From NCBI GenBank assembly GCA_013397455.1, contig VYZB01000238.1, positions 1,099,637 through 1,163,636 of the forward strand: a stretch of 64,000 bases of DNA, in the 5' to 3' direction. The DNA comes from Crotophaga sulcirostris. Taxonomy: Eukaryota > Chordata > Aves > Cuculiformes > Crotophagidae. The position numbers and the translations under genes are program-made. Below the pieces are notes generated by a model that saw only the letters and a program-made list of their open reading frames with translations, had not been told where the DNA came from and did no database searches. Position 1 is the stretch's first letter, and each line of letters opens with the position of its first letter. Below are positions 26,701 to 39,392 of this stretch, piece after piece.

Positions 26701-28042
26701 CATTCCTTTAAACTCACAAAACCAAAGCCCACAGTTAAAATCCAAACCAGCTATGAACAGAATGGCAAAATCTCAGAAAACAGTAAGCACCACCCAAGAA
26801 ATACATGGACTGTATAAACTCCACTCACACACCAAAGAGATCCAATAAAAGGTCTTATTTGAAAAGGGGCTTCTCAGGCTGGCAGTCACTAGGGTTTTTT
26901 TGGTGGGAGAGAAAGATTTTTAATGGCATCCTACACTTGTAGCACCATTGTTTGCTGTAGCAGAAGTTCTCCTTCCTCAAGAATGCAAAATTTGGCTGGT
27001 TTTAAAACCTTAGGGATGAAGCATAACAGAAGTTGGTCAGTAAGGCATATGACCAAGCCTGAGTTCTCCCTCTTCAGTTACAGATGGACTCACTAATGTG
27101 GAAATGTCATGACTGTATAAAAGCCACATTGCTCATTAACATTCAACAAAGAATAAAGAATACTTCATTTATGCCATTGCCATAATTTCTGCAGCCTTAA
27201 GGACTCTGAAAGTATGAAGCAAAATTCTCTTATTAATTTCATATGATGATCCCTACTCAAGTACTCTCCTTTTCTACCACGCCTGAAACTCCCCTTGAAA
27301 TTCTTGAAATCAGCAGGGTATATCTGCCTTGTAAGAGGCATATACAGAATCTCAAGCCAAAATCTGTATCTGCTGATGGGTAATTCAGCAGGGACAAATT
27401 TACCTTTACGTCCTCAAATATCATCATCTTGCTATGACTACAATAGTTTTAGAACTAGGAAGGATCTTCATTTGTTCCAATGAAGAACTTTCAGCTGAAT
27501 TTTAAAGAAAAAGTTGGACACGTTACAAAATAATTCACTATGGGGATGAGAAACTGTTTAAGATCAGGGAAATGAGTTAAAGCTAGAAAAGAAATAAACC
27601 TGAAACATTCAATTTTTAGAAAATTTTGCACAACATACATTTCAAAGGGCAAGGACTGCAGCAACAGATTTGTGCTGAGACATGCTGCGAAGTAAGTTTA
27701 TTTATTATAAGACCATCCAGATACTATGAAATAGCAGATGGCTATAACTCACATGCTAGAAGCATGACTGAATGCAGAACTCTCAGAGATAGCTCACATC
27801 TTACCATGTGCTTTTCAAAAGTAAATAAACGTATATAAAATTGATAGTTCCAGTTTTAGTACTCAAGCAACAAAATGAGTAATCAATGAGACACTGGAAG
27901 AACAAAATCCCACAGTTATTACAAAATTGTGAGTGTCTAAAAGCCAGTGCCACTTATGGACACTAGAAGTTACCAGTTCATACCCAAGAGGAATCTTTTT
28001 TGGTTTGAACCGGTTGATTCTGAGGTAAAGGAACAATTTTTA
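23734..28042. other. intergenic, no gene seen
   Basis: AT-rich, with few frames above 60 codons. I see no repeat or RNA gene. Confidence 0.65.
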
Positions 28043-28185
28043 TGGTTGTATGTGAGCCTGGAGATGACGGCGGCTGGGTTCAGTTTGTTGTTGGTTTTGG
28101 CTTACTGTGCCGTACTGAGCAAGTCAATTAGCTTCATTGTATCTGTGTTTCTCAAATGATAAAACATCAACAACTTCTACCTGTG
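28043..28185 (+). mobile_element. MIR-like CORE-SINE relic
   Basis: From memory of the MIR consensus, landmarks occur in the right order and spacing: CTGGAG, GGCTGGGTTCA, GGCTTACT.GTG, GAGCAAGT, TTAGCTTC, CTGTGTTTCTCAAATGATAA, TACCT. Divergence is high, as expected for an ancient amniote SINE surviving in a sauropsid genome. Boundaries are approximate. Confidence 0.55.
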
Positions 28186-31100
28186 CAATCATCAGACTAC
28201 TGAAAATTCTTGGGTTGTCATTTCCTATCAGTATCAGGCTTGCTATAAATAAACGCCAATTTTGCTTCTCCTTCTTGATGCTGTAGTATACAATAACTAG
28301 AGCAATAACAGTAAGGATAGCAATCATGGTACGGAGATCTATACACTCTCCAACTGTACAATTAATTCCTTAACAAAACAAACAAATTACTATTCAATTT
28401 TAATATATTTTTTTTTACCTTTACAATAGAAGACTTAATACTATTAACCCAATAACACATAAGGAACCCACTAGGTGATGACTGCTGGTGATTAAAAAGA
28501 CCCCCAAAACACCTTTCTAACAAATAACCTTCCAGGAATATCTGTCACTACAATAGTCATGGACTGAAATACAATAGCCCACAGAACATTCTGGTAAAGA
28601 CTAGTTATAGCGGCTGGTTAATGAGATGATCGAATAGGCAAGCATCCTAGCAAAGTGATAGTAAAGTGAGAACCTGAATTCAGAAGGTGTTACAAGAATG
28701 TGCAACACTGAAATTCAGTATGAAATATTCTGGATGGAATACTGTTTTCTCACCCTTGTAACTGGATCAAATTTCTTTAAAGCTGATCCCCAGAGGGTGC
28801 TCCCTGAACTTACAAGCCTGTGGCACTTCTCCATCTGGCACAGCTCTCATGCAGCAGCAGCACACAAACAGTACAGAACACATCAGGAACCCTTTTCCTG
28901 AACAACAAGAAAAATCAACAGCTAAATCCACTGCTCTGTATCAGCTTCTTCACTCCATGAAACGTAAGCCTCTTTGATGCAAATTAAGGGAGCCTTTGGT
29001 GTCTTAGAAGATTAATCTAACAGAAAACATATGCATATTACGTCCATTAGTTAGAGTCTTGATCCTTCTTTCCTGAGAGATGTAGAAATCCTTCCTGATA
29101 CTCAAGAGTCAAGTGCAAATCCCACACTGATAAGAAAAGTCCCAAGGAAATGTAGTTAATAAAAACCCACTTCCTTGATGCTTTGTTCTACAGTCTTTCT
29201 GCTCATAGCTTTGGCACAGTTGTATGTGAACTTCAAAATGCATAATGTTCCTAGCAAATAGGACACCATCTATAAATCCCTCCAAAACCCCCTTCTCTTT
29301 TAGCCCCATGTGAGCAGGTCACTGTTGCTACGCAGTAGAAGTTACTTAAAGAAAATCCAAGAACTTTCAAACTTGTGTTGACTAGTGTTAGAAAGACAAG
29401 AGCAGAAAGGAGAGCTGTGATGGTTTCTCTTCTAGCTGTGCCTTGACATCTGAAGATTTATGTGGTGTGATGCAATGCAAAGGCTTTTTTGGAGGCAGCT
29501 CAAAGCAGCCTAAGATCAGCCTTGCTTCTCCCTGTGTGATCTACCAGTTTTTCTTGCACCACAGGGTGAGAACCTTTGGTCTAGCTCCTTACAAAGACTC
29601 CTTGCAGTTCATTTCCAAAAATGTATTATTTGAAGAGAGTCGGGGTCCAAATATGCTTTTTGGAGTAGATCTCATAATTTGTATTTTGGGGGGTGCTTAG
29701 GAGCAGGGCAGCCATTCTAGACAAGAGGAGGGAAGCTTTGCAGTGTCACAGCACCTCCAAGCCTCCAAGCAGCAGGGAGCTGCAACTGCTGAGGACAATG
29801 ACCATGGGGATATTTTTTTCTTAAATCATCCCTAGTTACATGTCCCTGCCAAAGAACCCCAGACAAAAAGAGGAAGACACATTTAGATAATAAAGACACT
29901 CAGCTCTGATTCAAGGTGCGTGACAGGGCTCAGAAGGGAAGCAAAACAGATGAACAGGTGGAAAAATGAGTAATTTGTTTTTCTTCATCACTTTTTTGTA
30001 TTATTATTTGTATTTATTTATTTTCTTTCCTTCCCATCTCTCATACTGCCATGTCACAAGACACCTCATTCCCTGGCATGATTATTCCTCACCTTTCCTA
30101 TTGAAATTCCAGCCGTGTCTTTCAATGATCTTTCTCCTCTCCTGCTCCAGGAGTGTTCCTGGCAACTTGTTAATTAAGTAGAAACCCTGTACTGATAAAT
30201 TTCCTGCTGGTGCCAGTGAGAAATACTGCATGACATTAGAAACTTCCACTAAACTGAGTAAATAGTTGGATCCAAACCAGAAAGTTTTTGTGGAACCCAA
30301 GATGCCTGTGAACAACAACAACAACAAAAAAATGAATTGGAGATTGTTTTCCGCTGGAGTCGCAGCAAAAAATTGACTGACTCACAGCTTATTGCGGGAA
30401 GGAAGGGTAAAATTTAAAGCAAATTGAGAGCTTATATATATATTGTTCCTCAAACTAAAACCCACTCCATTGCTTCAGGACTTTTCTGTGCCTTAATGCC
30501 TTCCTTATCCACCTAATCTCTGTGTTGCAGACTCATCAGTCACATCTTACATTGCACATCTCTGAGCATCCTTGGGGTATTGGTTCAAATTTGTCTTCAT
30601 TAGAAAAAGCAACAACAAACACCACGAAGGCACTAGTATCTTCTAAGAAAGATCAAAATCTGCCTTAGGTTTCAGGTGAATCCAAGCAGCTATTCTGTGT
30701 GCAAATCAACTTTTTGTTGTGCTGTGCCCTCAACTTACAGTCAACAAAAGCCCAGAGCCCATACATTCTGTGGGTACCTTAGTGCTTGGACAAACCTGCT
30801 CTTTGCAGAAAGGTACTCATATATTCTGTGCCAAATGGAGAGAAGGATAAGCTTCTCCTCCTTTCTCTAACAGTCAATTTGAGGGAGGAAAAAAACCCCA
30901 TACTTTCCCAGAAGTAAAATGCCAGAAGATTGAGGTGTTCCAAGTCATCTGAGGAGGGTTTTTTTCCAATGATATAGGACGTATGGCTTGAGTTAGATCA
31001 CACAATGTAAACATTTCAAAAATAGAAACTGATAATCACCATGTTTCATTTAAAATGTGAGGTGTTGTCAACACTGTTAGGTTTTATTTTATTTTGCTTT

Positions 31101-34100
31101 ATTTCACTTTCCTGAAATCTAGTAAAATCCATCCAGAATGTTTCAATTCCCTTCCTTATAAAATATTAGTCCACTTTTCCTGTCAGCTCAATACTCCAGT
31201 CTTTGGGACCAAATTTGTCTTGTTTCATTCAGTGCTATATATGCCTTTTATACACATATAGTCTGTTAACGATTAATGTGCCAGTAGGCAGTGTTCAAAC
31301 TCATCTTACCAGCTCCCCTTTTTCTAAAGTACTAGGGCTCTGTGCAGTCCTACAGAGACCCTGTGCCCTGTAGCTCTTCAACTTTCCTACATAGAGCTCT
31401 GTGACTGCCAGATAAAGGGGTTTTGGTCATCAGCTTGGTTGTGTTTTTCCATTCAGCTCTCAACAGCAGCAAATGATAGCCCAATTTCTTATAAACTTTC
31501 TGCTGTTTAGTGCTCTGGTCACAGACTAAAACCTATGAGGTAAATCAGGGTTGCCCAAAGGCAACTGCCAGTGGGGCTGGATGCCAGTTTTGGGACACCC
31601 ATTCCGCACAGGCTGTTATTGATGGTGGTGGTTGCTGGCTGGGATGCTCCTTCCCCACAAATTCTCTTACATCCTGCTTTGCCCTGTTCAGCCTCCCACA
31701 GCCTCTGCTGTGCTCTCTAAGGTCATGGGTCTAAGCCACTAAAGACTGTGAGGATAAAGCCAGGGACACAGTTTTCCTGTACTTCAGCCTTAAAAATCAT
31801 ACTCTCTGGTGAGAATGTACAGAAAATACAGAAAAAAAAGGAGGCATTTGCCTGCTAGGACAGCATTCCCAGCCTCAAGAGCAGCTCCCTATGTCCTCCA
31901 AAGAAAACAGCAAAGGCGTAGATGGAGGCATCCCACAGAGCAGTTGTCATAGCTGAAGAGCTGGACAGAACCCACAGAAACTTGGCCTGATTTAGAGATA
32001 TGCTATGTCCAGGGAGGACAGGTAAGGGGCACCTTGCTCAGCTCCCTTCAACAGGCCCAGGGATGTCCAAACAATAAGGAAAGGAGTTGTCCATTCTTCC
32101 TCACCTGAGGCCATCATCTAAGGGCAGCTAAGGATTTAAGGATTTAAACTGACATACTCTTCCCATCTTGAGGTGATCTTAAATTAAAACAAGAGCCTGT
32201 GGTGCAAGCAAACTAAAAACCTGTATTGTAGCAACATTGCATGCACTTTCAAAAGACAAAAAGAGAGCCTGACAACACGTCTCAGACAACATACTGATAT
32301 TGCAACACTTATTCCGAGATTAATAACTTCAGGGTTACAGTGTATGAGGCATTCTCCACCCCAGTCCATCTCTGTATGGGAGTAGTGAGCAAAACAATGT
32401 AAATAATACATTTCGTCTGTAAGGAACTGCACATGTGAATGGCAGAGCTGGAAAAGCATTTGGGCACGTGTTCCACCTGACAGAAAAGCAAGTGGGACTT
32501 ACTTTCTGTTCTGCAATCCTGGATAGTGTTTAAAAGCTGGTGTATAATCAAGATGCAGCTTAGCAATCCCATTTCCAATTAGTCAGTCCATTGTGTGAGA
32601 AAATGAGAAGATAAAAGAAGGAATTCCTTTTTATTTCCACACGTGCAGTGGCTCTTTTCATCATCGTCAAAGTGTCTTCATCAAAGCTTTCCATGCTCTC
32701 CAACAGGACCTCAGAGCAGAACACACCTCTGAAAGAAAAACAGCTGTATTTCACTCACTCACCATTCACAAAGTCAGTTTTGACAGCAGCAAGGTCCCAG
32801 TGCCCTCATTTTCTCTGAGCAGTGGTGAAATAGTAGCAGTGAAATACACTGACAGTGAGCAGTTTTCACCTGCAATGGGTTCTGCAGCAGTGTTAGCTGT
32901 TAGCTATTTCCCTCATATGACTTCTATTTTACTGCAGTGATTCTAGCAAGTACCAAAATGTAGTCTCAGATATGACCTTTACTTGTTTTTCTAAGAAAGG
33001 GAGGCGGAGTACAGGTCACAGGGAAGGGAAGAGCCACCCCAGCCTTCCCCAAGCTGGAGCCTTCCTCCCCATGTTCCTTCAATCTTCTGCAATTTCTGGC
33101 TCATCTTACTCTGAGAAAAGTTGCCTTCATAATGCAAATCATTTATTGGCTGCTCTGAACTTGAATAATCACTAGTCTGTTTTCAAGGACAGAACCATTT
33201 TTCACATCAAAATGCTAAGAAATCGCACATGGAGCCACAAAAGGCATCCAAATTCAAAATTGGGATAATTACTCGGAGAGAAACTTTTCCCTTCTGATGT
33301 CCACTAGTTTGGCAAAAACCTTCACAAACTTAAGAGAGCTAGAAAGAGAGTGTTCTCCTTTTAGTTTTGTAAAGAAAACTGAGGCAAGTGTTTGCCTTTT
33401 TTGGGAGGGTATAGTCTGATATTAGCAGCTAAGCCTCAAAAAAAGCCCAAAAAATCTCCCACTGACTCAATCTCTAACTAGATCTTATAACACAGGAGAA
33501 ATACCCAAAAGGAAGAAAAATAGACATGAAGGGGAATAAAAAGCAAAGATGTGGCTGGTTCATAACAGGAATGTAGGTGTCATAATTGGCCTTGTTCATC
33601 ACCAGATGGTGCACTCAGATCCCTGAAGCATAACAGAATGGAGATAAATCATTCAGCTCTTTCCATCATTTCCACTGGAAGCCTGGAGACACATCAGAGA
33701 TCTTGTATAAGAGTAAGAAAGAATAAATGTGAAAAGGAAAGCTGGGTAAACGAAACATCACATCCAGGCCGGGTACCACAGCCAGCTCCAGAAAATGCTC
33801 TTGATCTATTTGGGGATGAAAGAAGGAGTGGAAAAGGCAGGTGGGCAGGAGGGGAGATGAGATGAAGCAGGCAGGGTCAATAATCAGTATTAGCATGACC
33901 GACACTGCATGGTAACCTGATAACAGGACAGCATGGTAAAATAAAAAAATATCACCCATCCATACAAACAGTGTAGTTACAGTTCATTACAGTAGGGATT
34001 TTTCCTGATACTGAGCTTCAGCAAATACCAACCTTGCATTAGTTGCATTGCTCTGCCCCCTCTAACACATCTTCAAGGACTGCACATGGCTTCAGAGACC

Positions 34101-35860
34101 ATCACCTTCTCTGCAGGCTGCTGCTGGAGGTGTCATCCCTTCATACATTGAGAGGGGAATGAGTAGAGCAAACTTCTTATTACTTGAATTTAAATAGCAG
34201 GTGATGCTCTCCATACAGAATAGCAATACCTGTAAGGTAACAAATGTAACAGCTAAATACCTGTTGCACTGTGTGTCCTTGAGGGAAAAAGATGTACAAA
34301 AATCTGTATGAGGTCCATCACAAAAAAAATGTAAGTTTTTTTTAACGAATTAAGAAAGTCAACTATGATCACCTTCAAAACAGTTGATCACAGATCACTT
34401 TCTGAAGGTCCAATGAGGATGTCCATTGTTTTTGCTTTCATATCTTCTACCAACAGAAAACGGGATCCTTTGAGAACAGACTTGGTCTTTGAGAAGAGGA
34501 AGAAATCACAGGGAGCTTCCCCAAATATTGTTGGACTAATCATACTTGGTCAGAACTAGAAATGACCACTCCATCTTTAGGCACATCTTGATTTAGTGGC
34601 CAAAATCAATTAATTTCTGGCTCCACTCAGGCACATCAGTATTGTGCTTGAAATTCATTATTGAATGGCAAGCAGCTGCTCTAGGTGTGCCAGCCACATC
34701 TCAGAGTTAATTAGAGTCAGTTTTTCATCCTGATTTGACTACTGTTTTGCTCACATGTGGATTAGCCAAGGGACACAGAGATGTCATAAGCAATGGCAGA
34801 GCTCTAGGTGCTCTGGGACTGCTGAAGTCAAACAGGGAAGTTTTACAGAGCCCCAAGGGCCTCTGCTGCTGTGCAATAGCTGGGCAAGGGCTGTGTTTCT
34901 TTGTAAGCATCTTAATAATACCTTGGTGCTGGTTTAAGACCCTAAGTCCTTAACTGGATCTGGGATGTTTGCTTTCCAAGTGACCTGCTTTCAACTGGTG
35001 CCTTTTCTTTCCTGGCAGTAAACCAGCTGCTGCACATTTGGTCAGGCTGTTTCAAGCCTGTGTCTTGCTGCATGTCCCTGGTCACACAGATCTGCAGAGC
35101 ATGCTCCTGAAAAACTGAACTGTATAGCCTAGGGCTCATCTCACTTTGCTAGGATGCTGGCAATGGCTGTGGCACTTGTGGACCTGAGAAGTCAGTACTG
35201 ATTGCTGAGAACAGGCAGTTTGGACTGCAAATTCTGGCTTTCAGCAGAGGCAAGTAATTCTTCAAGGCACAGGATCCATGTGTAGGAGACCTTAATGTGG
35301 CTTTTTTTCAAACTCCAGAAGCTTGAAAATCGCTCACCGGTTCAATAGTAAGGTCTCCAGGGCAGGACAGAAAGCTGGCAAGTGCCAGTGCTAAACTCAT
35401 TAGTTTAGATATGTTTTGTTTTTAAAGAAGTTTGATTTTTTTTTTCTTTTAGTCTTCAGCATGGAACAGCATAGCTCCAGTATTTATGACAGAAATATCT
35501 CATGATATATCATGATTTATGACCAGCAGTAACATTGCTGACCAACTCCTAAGACAAAATAAATTTCTACAAGGCACCCAGTGAATCTAGCAACTTCCTT
35601 CACCTGCCTGTCACCCAAATTGTGTTTGCCAGCTCATCCTCCAGAGATAAAACTTATTATACCACTAAGAAAGAACCTTTAGAGTGTTTTAGCCTATGGG
35701 CACTGTTTCCAAAGACACACAGTTAGGTTTTCTCTGTACTTTGGGTTCACTGCTCAAGGTATAGCAAGCTTACTAAGAGGAGTCTAATATAGGAGAGAAG
35801 CTGCAATGCAAAACCGAAGGTGGATTGCCTGGAAACTGCTCCACACCTGATCGAAGATGG
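28186..35860. other. intergenic, no gene seen
   Basis: AT-rich sequence with short frames only. A T run lies near 28411-28419, TATATA near 30434, and the 16-bp palindrome at 35500. No transposon is recognised past the MIR-like relic. Confidence 0.65.
35500..35515. repeat. 16-bp perfect palindrome
   Basis: TCATGATATATCATGA equals its own reverse complement. It is intergenic and isolated. Confidence 0.8.
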
Positions 35861-35875
35861 AAAAAAAAAAAAAAA
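35861..35875 (+). repeat. poly(A) run of 15
   Basis: Fifteen A followed by CAACCAACAAAACAAC. No AATAAA or gene-like sequence precedes it, so it is not taken as a retrocopy tail. Confidence 0.9.
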
Positions 35876-36673
35876 CAACCAACAAAACAACAGACATTGG
35901 AAACACTGAGCTATGCCTGTATTTCTGTTCACCGGAATAGCATCCTACTTGTGTTTGCGTGGAGCACCAGTGGCATCTAGTGACCGCATCTAAAAGATCA
36001 CTACGAACTGTTATGGACACAGAAAGGCACGATGTGGACTGACGCCAGCAGATGCATCACTGTCCTGCTGATGGTGATGTCGGCAAACCTGGTCTGACCT
36101 CTAGAAGTCAGCAATATTGCACCTTCACGATCAGATCTTTTCACACTTTTGCAGTAGGTGCTATCATGTCTGGCCAACTGCAATAGCAAAATTGCCCATG
36201 AATCCTCTGTCCACCACACTAGCCTGGAGGTTCAGCAGTGGTGTGGGACAGCTTGCCTCTCACACAATGACAGAAGAAGAGGTTCTTTGGCATGAGTGGA
36301 ATAAACACTTCCCAATCTGGATGGAAACCAATGACTTGGCACTGGCTAGTGGGGATGGAGAACGTGCCAGGCAACACCAAGTCATCTGTCCCTCTGCCAA
36401 GCAGACAATAGCCCTTCTGTTTCCTCTGGAGAAAGGCCTCTTCTCCGAGAGCACTGGGGGTCAGACAGTGATCAGTGTTGCTGCAGCTGGGTGAAAAGTT
36501 TACTTGCACAGGGGAAACAGTAGAAAAAAAAAATCATATACAGTAATCAGGAGTTCAGAAAGGGCATGATGACATCTAATGCAGCTAACTGACAGTGTAA
36601 GAACAAGCAGAGGATGATCAGGCTTTCAGATGTATTTTGGTGCAGATGAACCAGAGCAATGGACCTACGTTTT

Positions 36674-36690
36674 AAAAAAAAAAAAAAAAA
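36674..36690 (+). repeat. poly(A) run of 17
   Basis: Seventeen A. No poly(A) signal or recognisable coding sequence lies just upstream. Confidence 0.9.
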
Positions 36691-37784
36691 GAGGAAGCTC
36701 AGCTTCATAAAAATAAGCCGTTAGGAGAGTAAAGAAAACTGCAATTACAAATCCCAGCTGTGGAACAATTGTAAGATTTCTGACATCAATTACGGTGCCT
36801 GGAACTACAAGTTCACACCTTGTACATCACTCAAATCTTCTCTCCCTTAGCCCTTTCAAAGTTCTAACACTGGATTCCTTTACCAGTGCTGATGGTGCTA
36901 GAGACCTTACCTGCTTTTCCTAAGAATAAACTTGCTTCCTTCTTGCTGGTCAACCCCCTTCCCCCTACAGGTGTCCTTGCAGTGTATCTGCACTGACTGG
37001 TTCCTGCCCTGGACTCTGGGCCAGTGTTTGTACCCATGTGTCGTTTGGAGAAGCCACCCAAGCTATTAGGAAGGGAAAGCAATGCACGTGCACAGACACA
37101 GCAGAGGAGCTATTATGGGCTGCAAGCAGCAGGAGCAGGGAAACACCATTGGGTGTGTCCAAATAGGGCTGAAAAAACTGGTCCACGTCCTTCATCACCA
37201 CATGGGTTGTGTGAGGTGCTGCCCTTGAAGTAGGTTTACAGCAATGCCCATCTTTCTGAGGCCCTGAGCAGCTTTCCAGCCTGCTCCCACCTCCTACCCC
37301 TGGGAGGATCCCTCCGGGTCAGCCCTGTGGTGTCTCCCGGCCCATGAGCCAGGAGCAGCTCAAACCACAAGCGGAGGCTGAAAAGACAAACTGGCACGCA
37401 ACAGGAATCCCAACAACAGCTACTGTTTCCAGCTCCCATTTTCTGGTGTTTATTATTCTTTTCATTCCTGGCCATGTCTATGTATTATACTTCTTTTCAT
37501 GTGAAGGCGGAAATTTTGCTACTGAACCACTGTTTGAGGTCCCTGCTGTGCATGCAGCTGCCCAGATCAGCACGTCCCTCATTTGCTGTGGATGAGCTGC
37601 TGGCCTGAGTCACTGGCCTGGCCACCCACCTCACTTCTGTGTGCTGTGCACAACCCAGACAAAACCGAATGACTGCCTCAGGGAAAGGCTGTCTCTGAAT
37701 GCACCCTGTTGCTACAGGGCTCCTTTCTTAGGCATTTCCAACCATTAGTGGTCAGAGCAAAGATGCTGGGCTAAGCTGCTCAGC

Positions 37785-38285
37785 ATGGTTATCCTTATCT
37801 TCCTGAAAACTTGCACCAAACACACAGTCAATGAATGCAGGCAAGGCCTGGGAGTTCACGAAAGGAAAGCACAAGCCAAACGTAGAGAGGAACAGCTGCA
37901 AAAAATGATGGAGTGCTGTGATGCAGAAAGCACTCCTGTCACTCCTGCTCCAAAAAATGAGGCATGGCTCAAAAAGCTTCTCCATGTCACCAACAATTGT
38001 AAAACATCAGAAAATCAACAAGTGCTAATGAAAAATTGTCCACACCCTTCACAGGAGACTGCGAGCAACATTTCATGTAGCAGCCACTTCTCCCAGACCA
38101 GCAGGGCTGCTGCTGACAAACCAGATGCAGAGGATTACATCCCAAGCCCAGCTGTGGGTAGTGTGGTGTGTGCATCCACCAGATCGCCTGTAGATAGGTG
38201 TAAGCCCTGCTCTGAGCACACACAGGCTTTCAAAGCCTCTGCGCTGAGCTGGCAAGGCAGCTCCACACTGTGGAGCTGCAGGTAG
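37785..38285 (+). other. unrecognised 166-codon open frame
   Basis: An ATG-to-stop frame in a locally GC-richer stretch. It contains a charged segment (ERKAQAKRREEQLQKMMECC) but resembles no family I know. No splice partners, promoter or poly(A) signal stand out. Probably a chance frame. Confidence 0.15.
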
Positions 38286-38910
38286 CACGCTGAGCTTACC
38301 TGGGGTTGCACATCACCTCCATCAGCAATGGCCTGGCAGAGGTGCTGGTTAGCAATACCTGTTGGCTTAGGTTTGGGGCAGTGTCATCATCTCTACACCC
38401 TTCCTGCAGAGCCAGCTCCCATCCGGCCAGCTCAGAGCACAGGCCAGGAGAAGTCAGGTGTGCCTGCAGCGACAGCGTGTGCCTTACCCTGGCTGGCATT
38501 TGAGCATTCGCTCCCTTTTCCATAGCCCATAGTGCGAACGGACCCACAGCGACCACATCAGAGGGCTTTCCACTGGCATCTCCATTCCGCCGGGACTGGC
38601 TGGGAGCAAATGCTGAGCTACCAAAGGGATGGACAACAACATGATAGGGTGTGGCTCCAGACTAGCATCAGGCAAGTTAATGATCACTTTGAACACACAA
38701 AGGTTGAGCAGGGCGTGGCACACTATGGATCCAATCCTTTGATTTATTGTTTATTAACAAACAGCCTAAAGAGAAGGCAGGCATCAAGGAGTTTGCTTTC
38801 CCTCAAAGCTACCTGCAGGTTTTGCCCGGATGGGTTATGCCTTCCCTCCTCCCAACCTCTTCATCCACATATATCACCTCCCACACTGCCACCACACCTG
38901 ACTGCCTGTT

Positions 38911-39392
38911 TCATAGAATCACAAAATCACAGAATGGTTTGGCTTGGAAGGGACCTTAAAGATCATCCTGTTCCAACCTCATTGCCATGGGCAGGGACAC
39001 CTCCCACCAGCCCAAGCTGCTCAAGGCTCCATCCAACCTGGCCTTGAACACTTCCAGGGAGGGGGCATCACACCTTCCCTGGGCAACCTGTGCCAGTGTC
39101 TCACCACCCTCATCATGAAGAATTTCTTCCTAATGTCCAAACTAAATCTTCCCCCTTCCAGTTTAAAGTAATTCCCCCTCATCCTATCACTACTTGCCCT
39201 TGTAAAAAGTCCCTCCCCATCTTTCCTGTAGCCCCTTCAGTTAATGGAAGGTTGCTATGAGGTCCCCCCAGAGCCTTCTCTTCTCCAGGCTGAACAACCC
39301 CAACTCTCTCAGCCTGTCCTCATAGCAGAGGTGCTCCAGCTCTCTGATCATCTTTGTAGCCCTCCTCTGGACCCCTTCCACCAGTTCAGGTT
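38911..39392 (-). mobile_element. CR1 LINE, 3' fragment, best preserved in window
   Basis: The plus strand starts TCATAGAATCACAAAATCAC, then GGCTTGGAAGGGACCTTAAA. On the minus strand ORF2 C-terminal segments are readable ([35 protein letters not shown]). It is about 480 bp, 5'-truncated. Plus-strand frames 38532-39047 and 38944-39171 and minus frame 39241-39546 overlap it and should not be called genes. Confidence 0.93.

Larger units (their letters stand above)
35876..38910. other. intergenic, GC-richer toward the right
   Basis: From about 37 kb GC content rises and overlapping frames of 60-170 codons appear on both strands. None resembles a known protein. An unrecognised old retroelement or a lost exon cluster cannot be excluded. 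Confidence 0.55.

Noticed and set aside
28124..28700. Possible nuclear copy of mitochondrial DNA, suggested by the style of 28300-28650 and a hydrophobic minus frame at 28124-28327
   Set aside because: I could not align it to any mitochondrial gene, and part of the frame is the MIR-like relic read backwards.
36600..36690. Poly(A) run as the tail of a retrocopy
   Set aside because: No poly(A) signal and no recognisable coding sequence upstream. The same holds for 35861-35875.
38532..39047. 171-codon plus-strand open frame
   Set aside because: Its 3' part is antisense to a CR1 fragment and there is no family resemblance.
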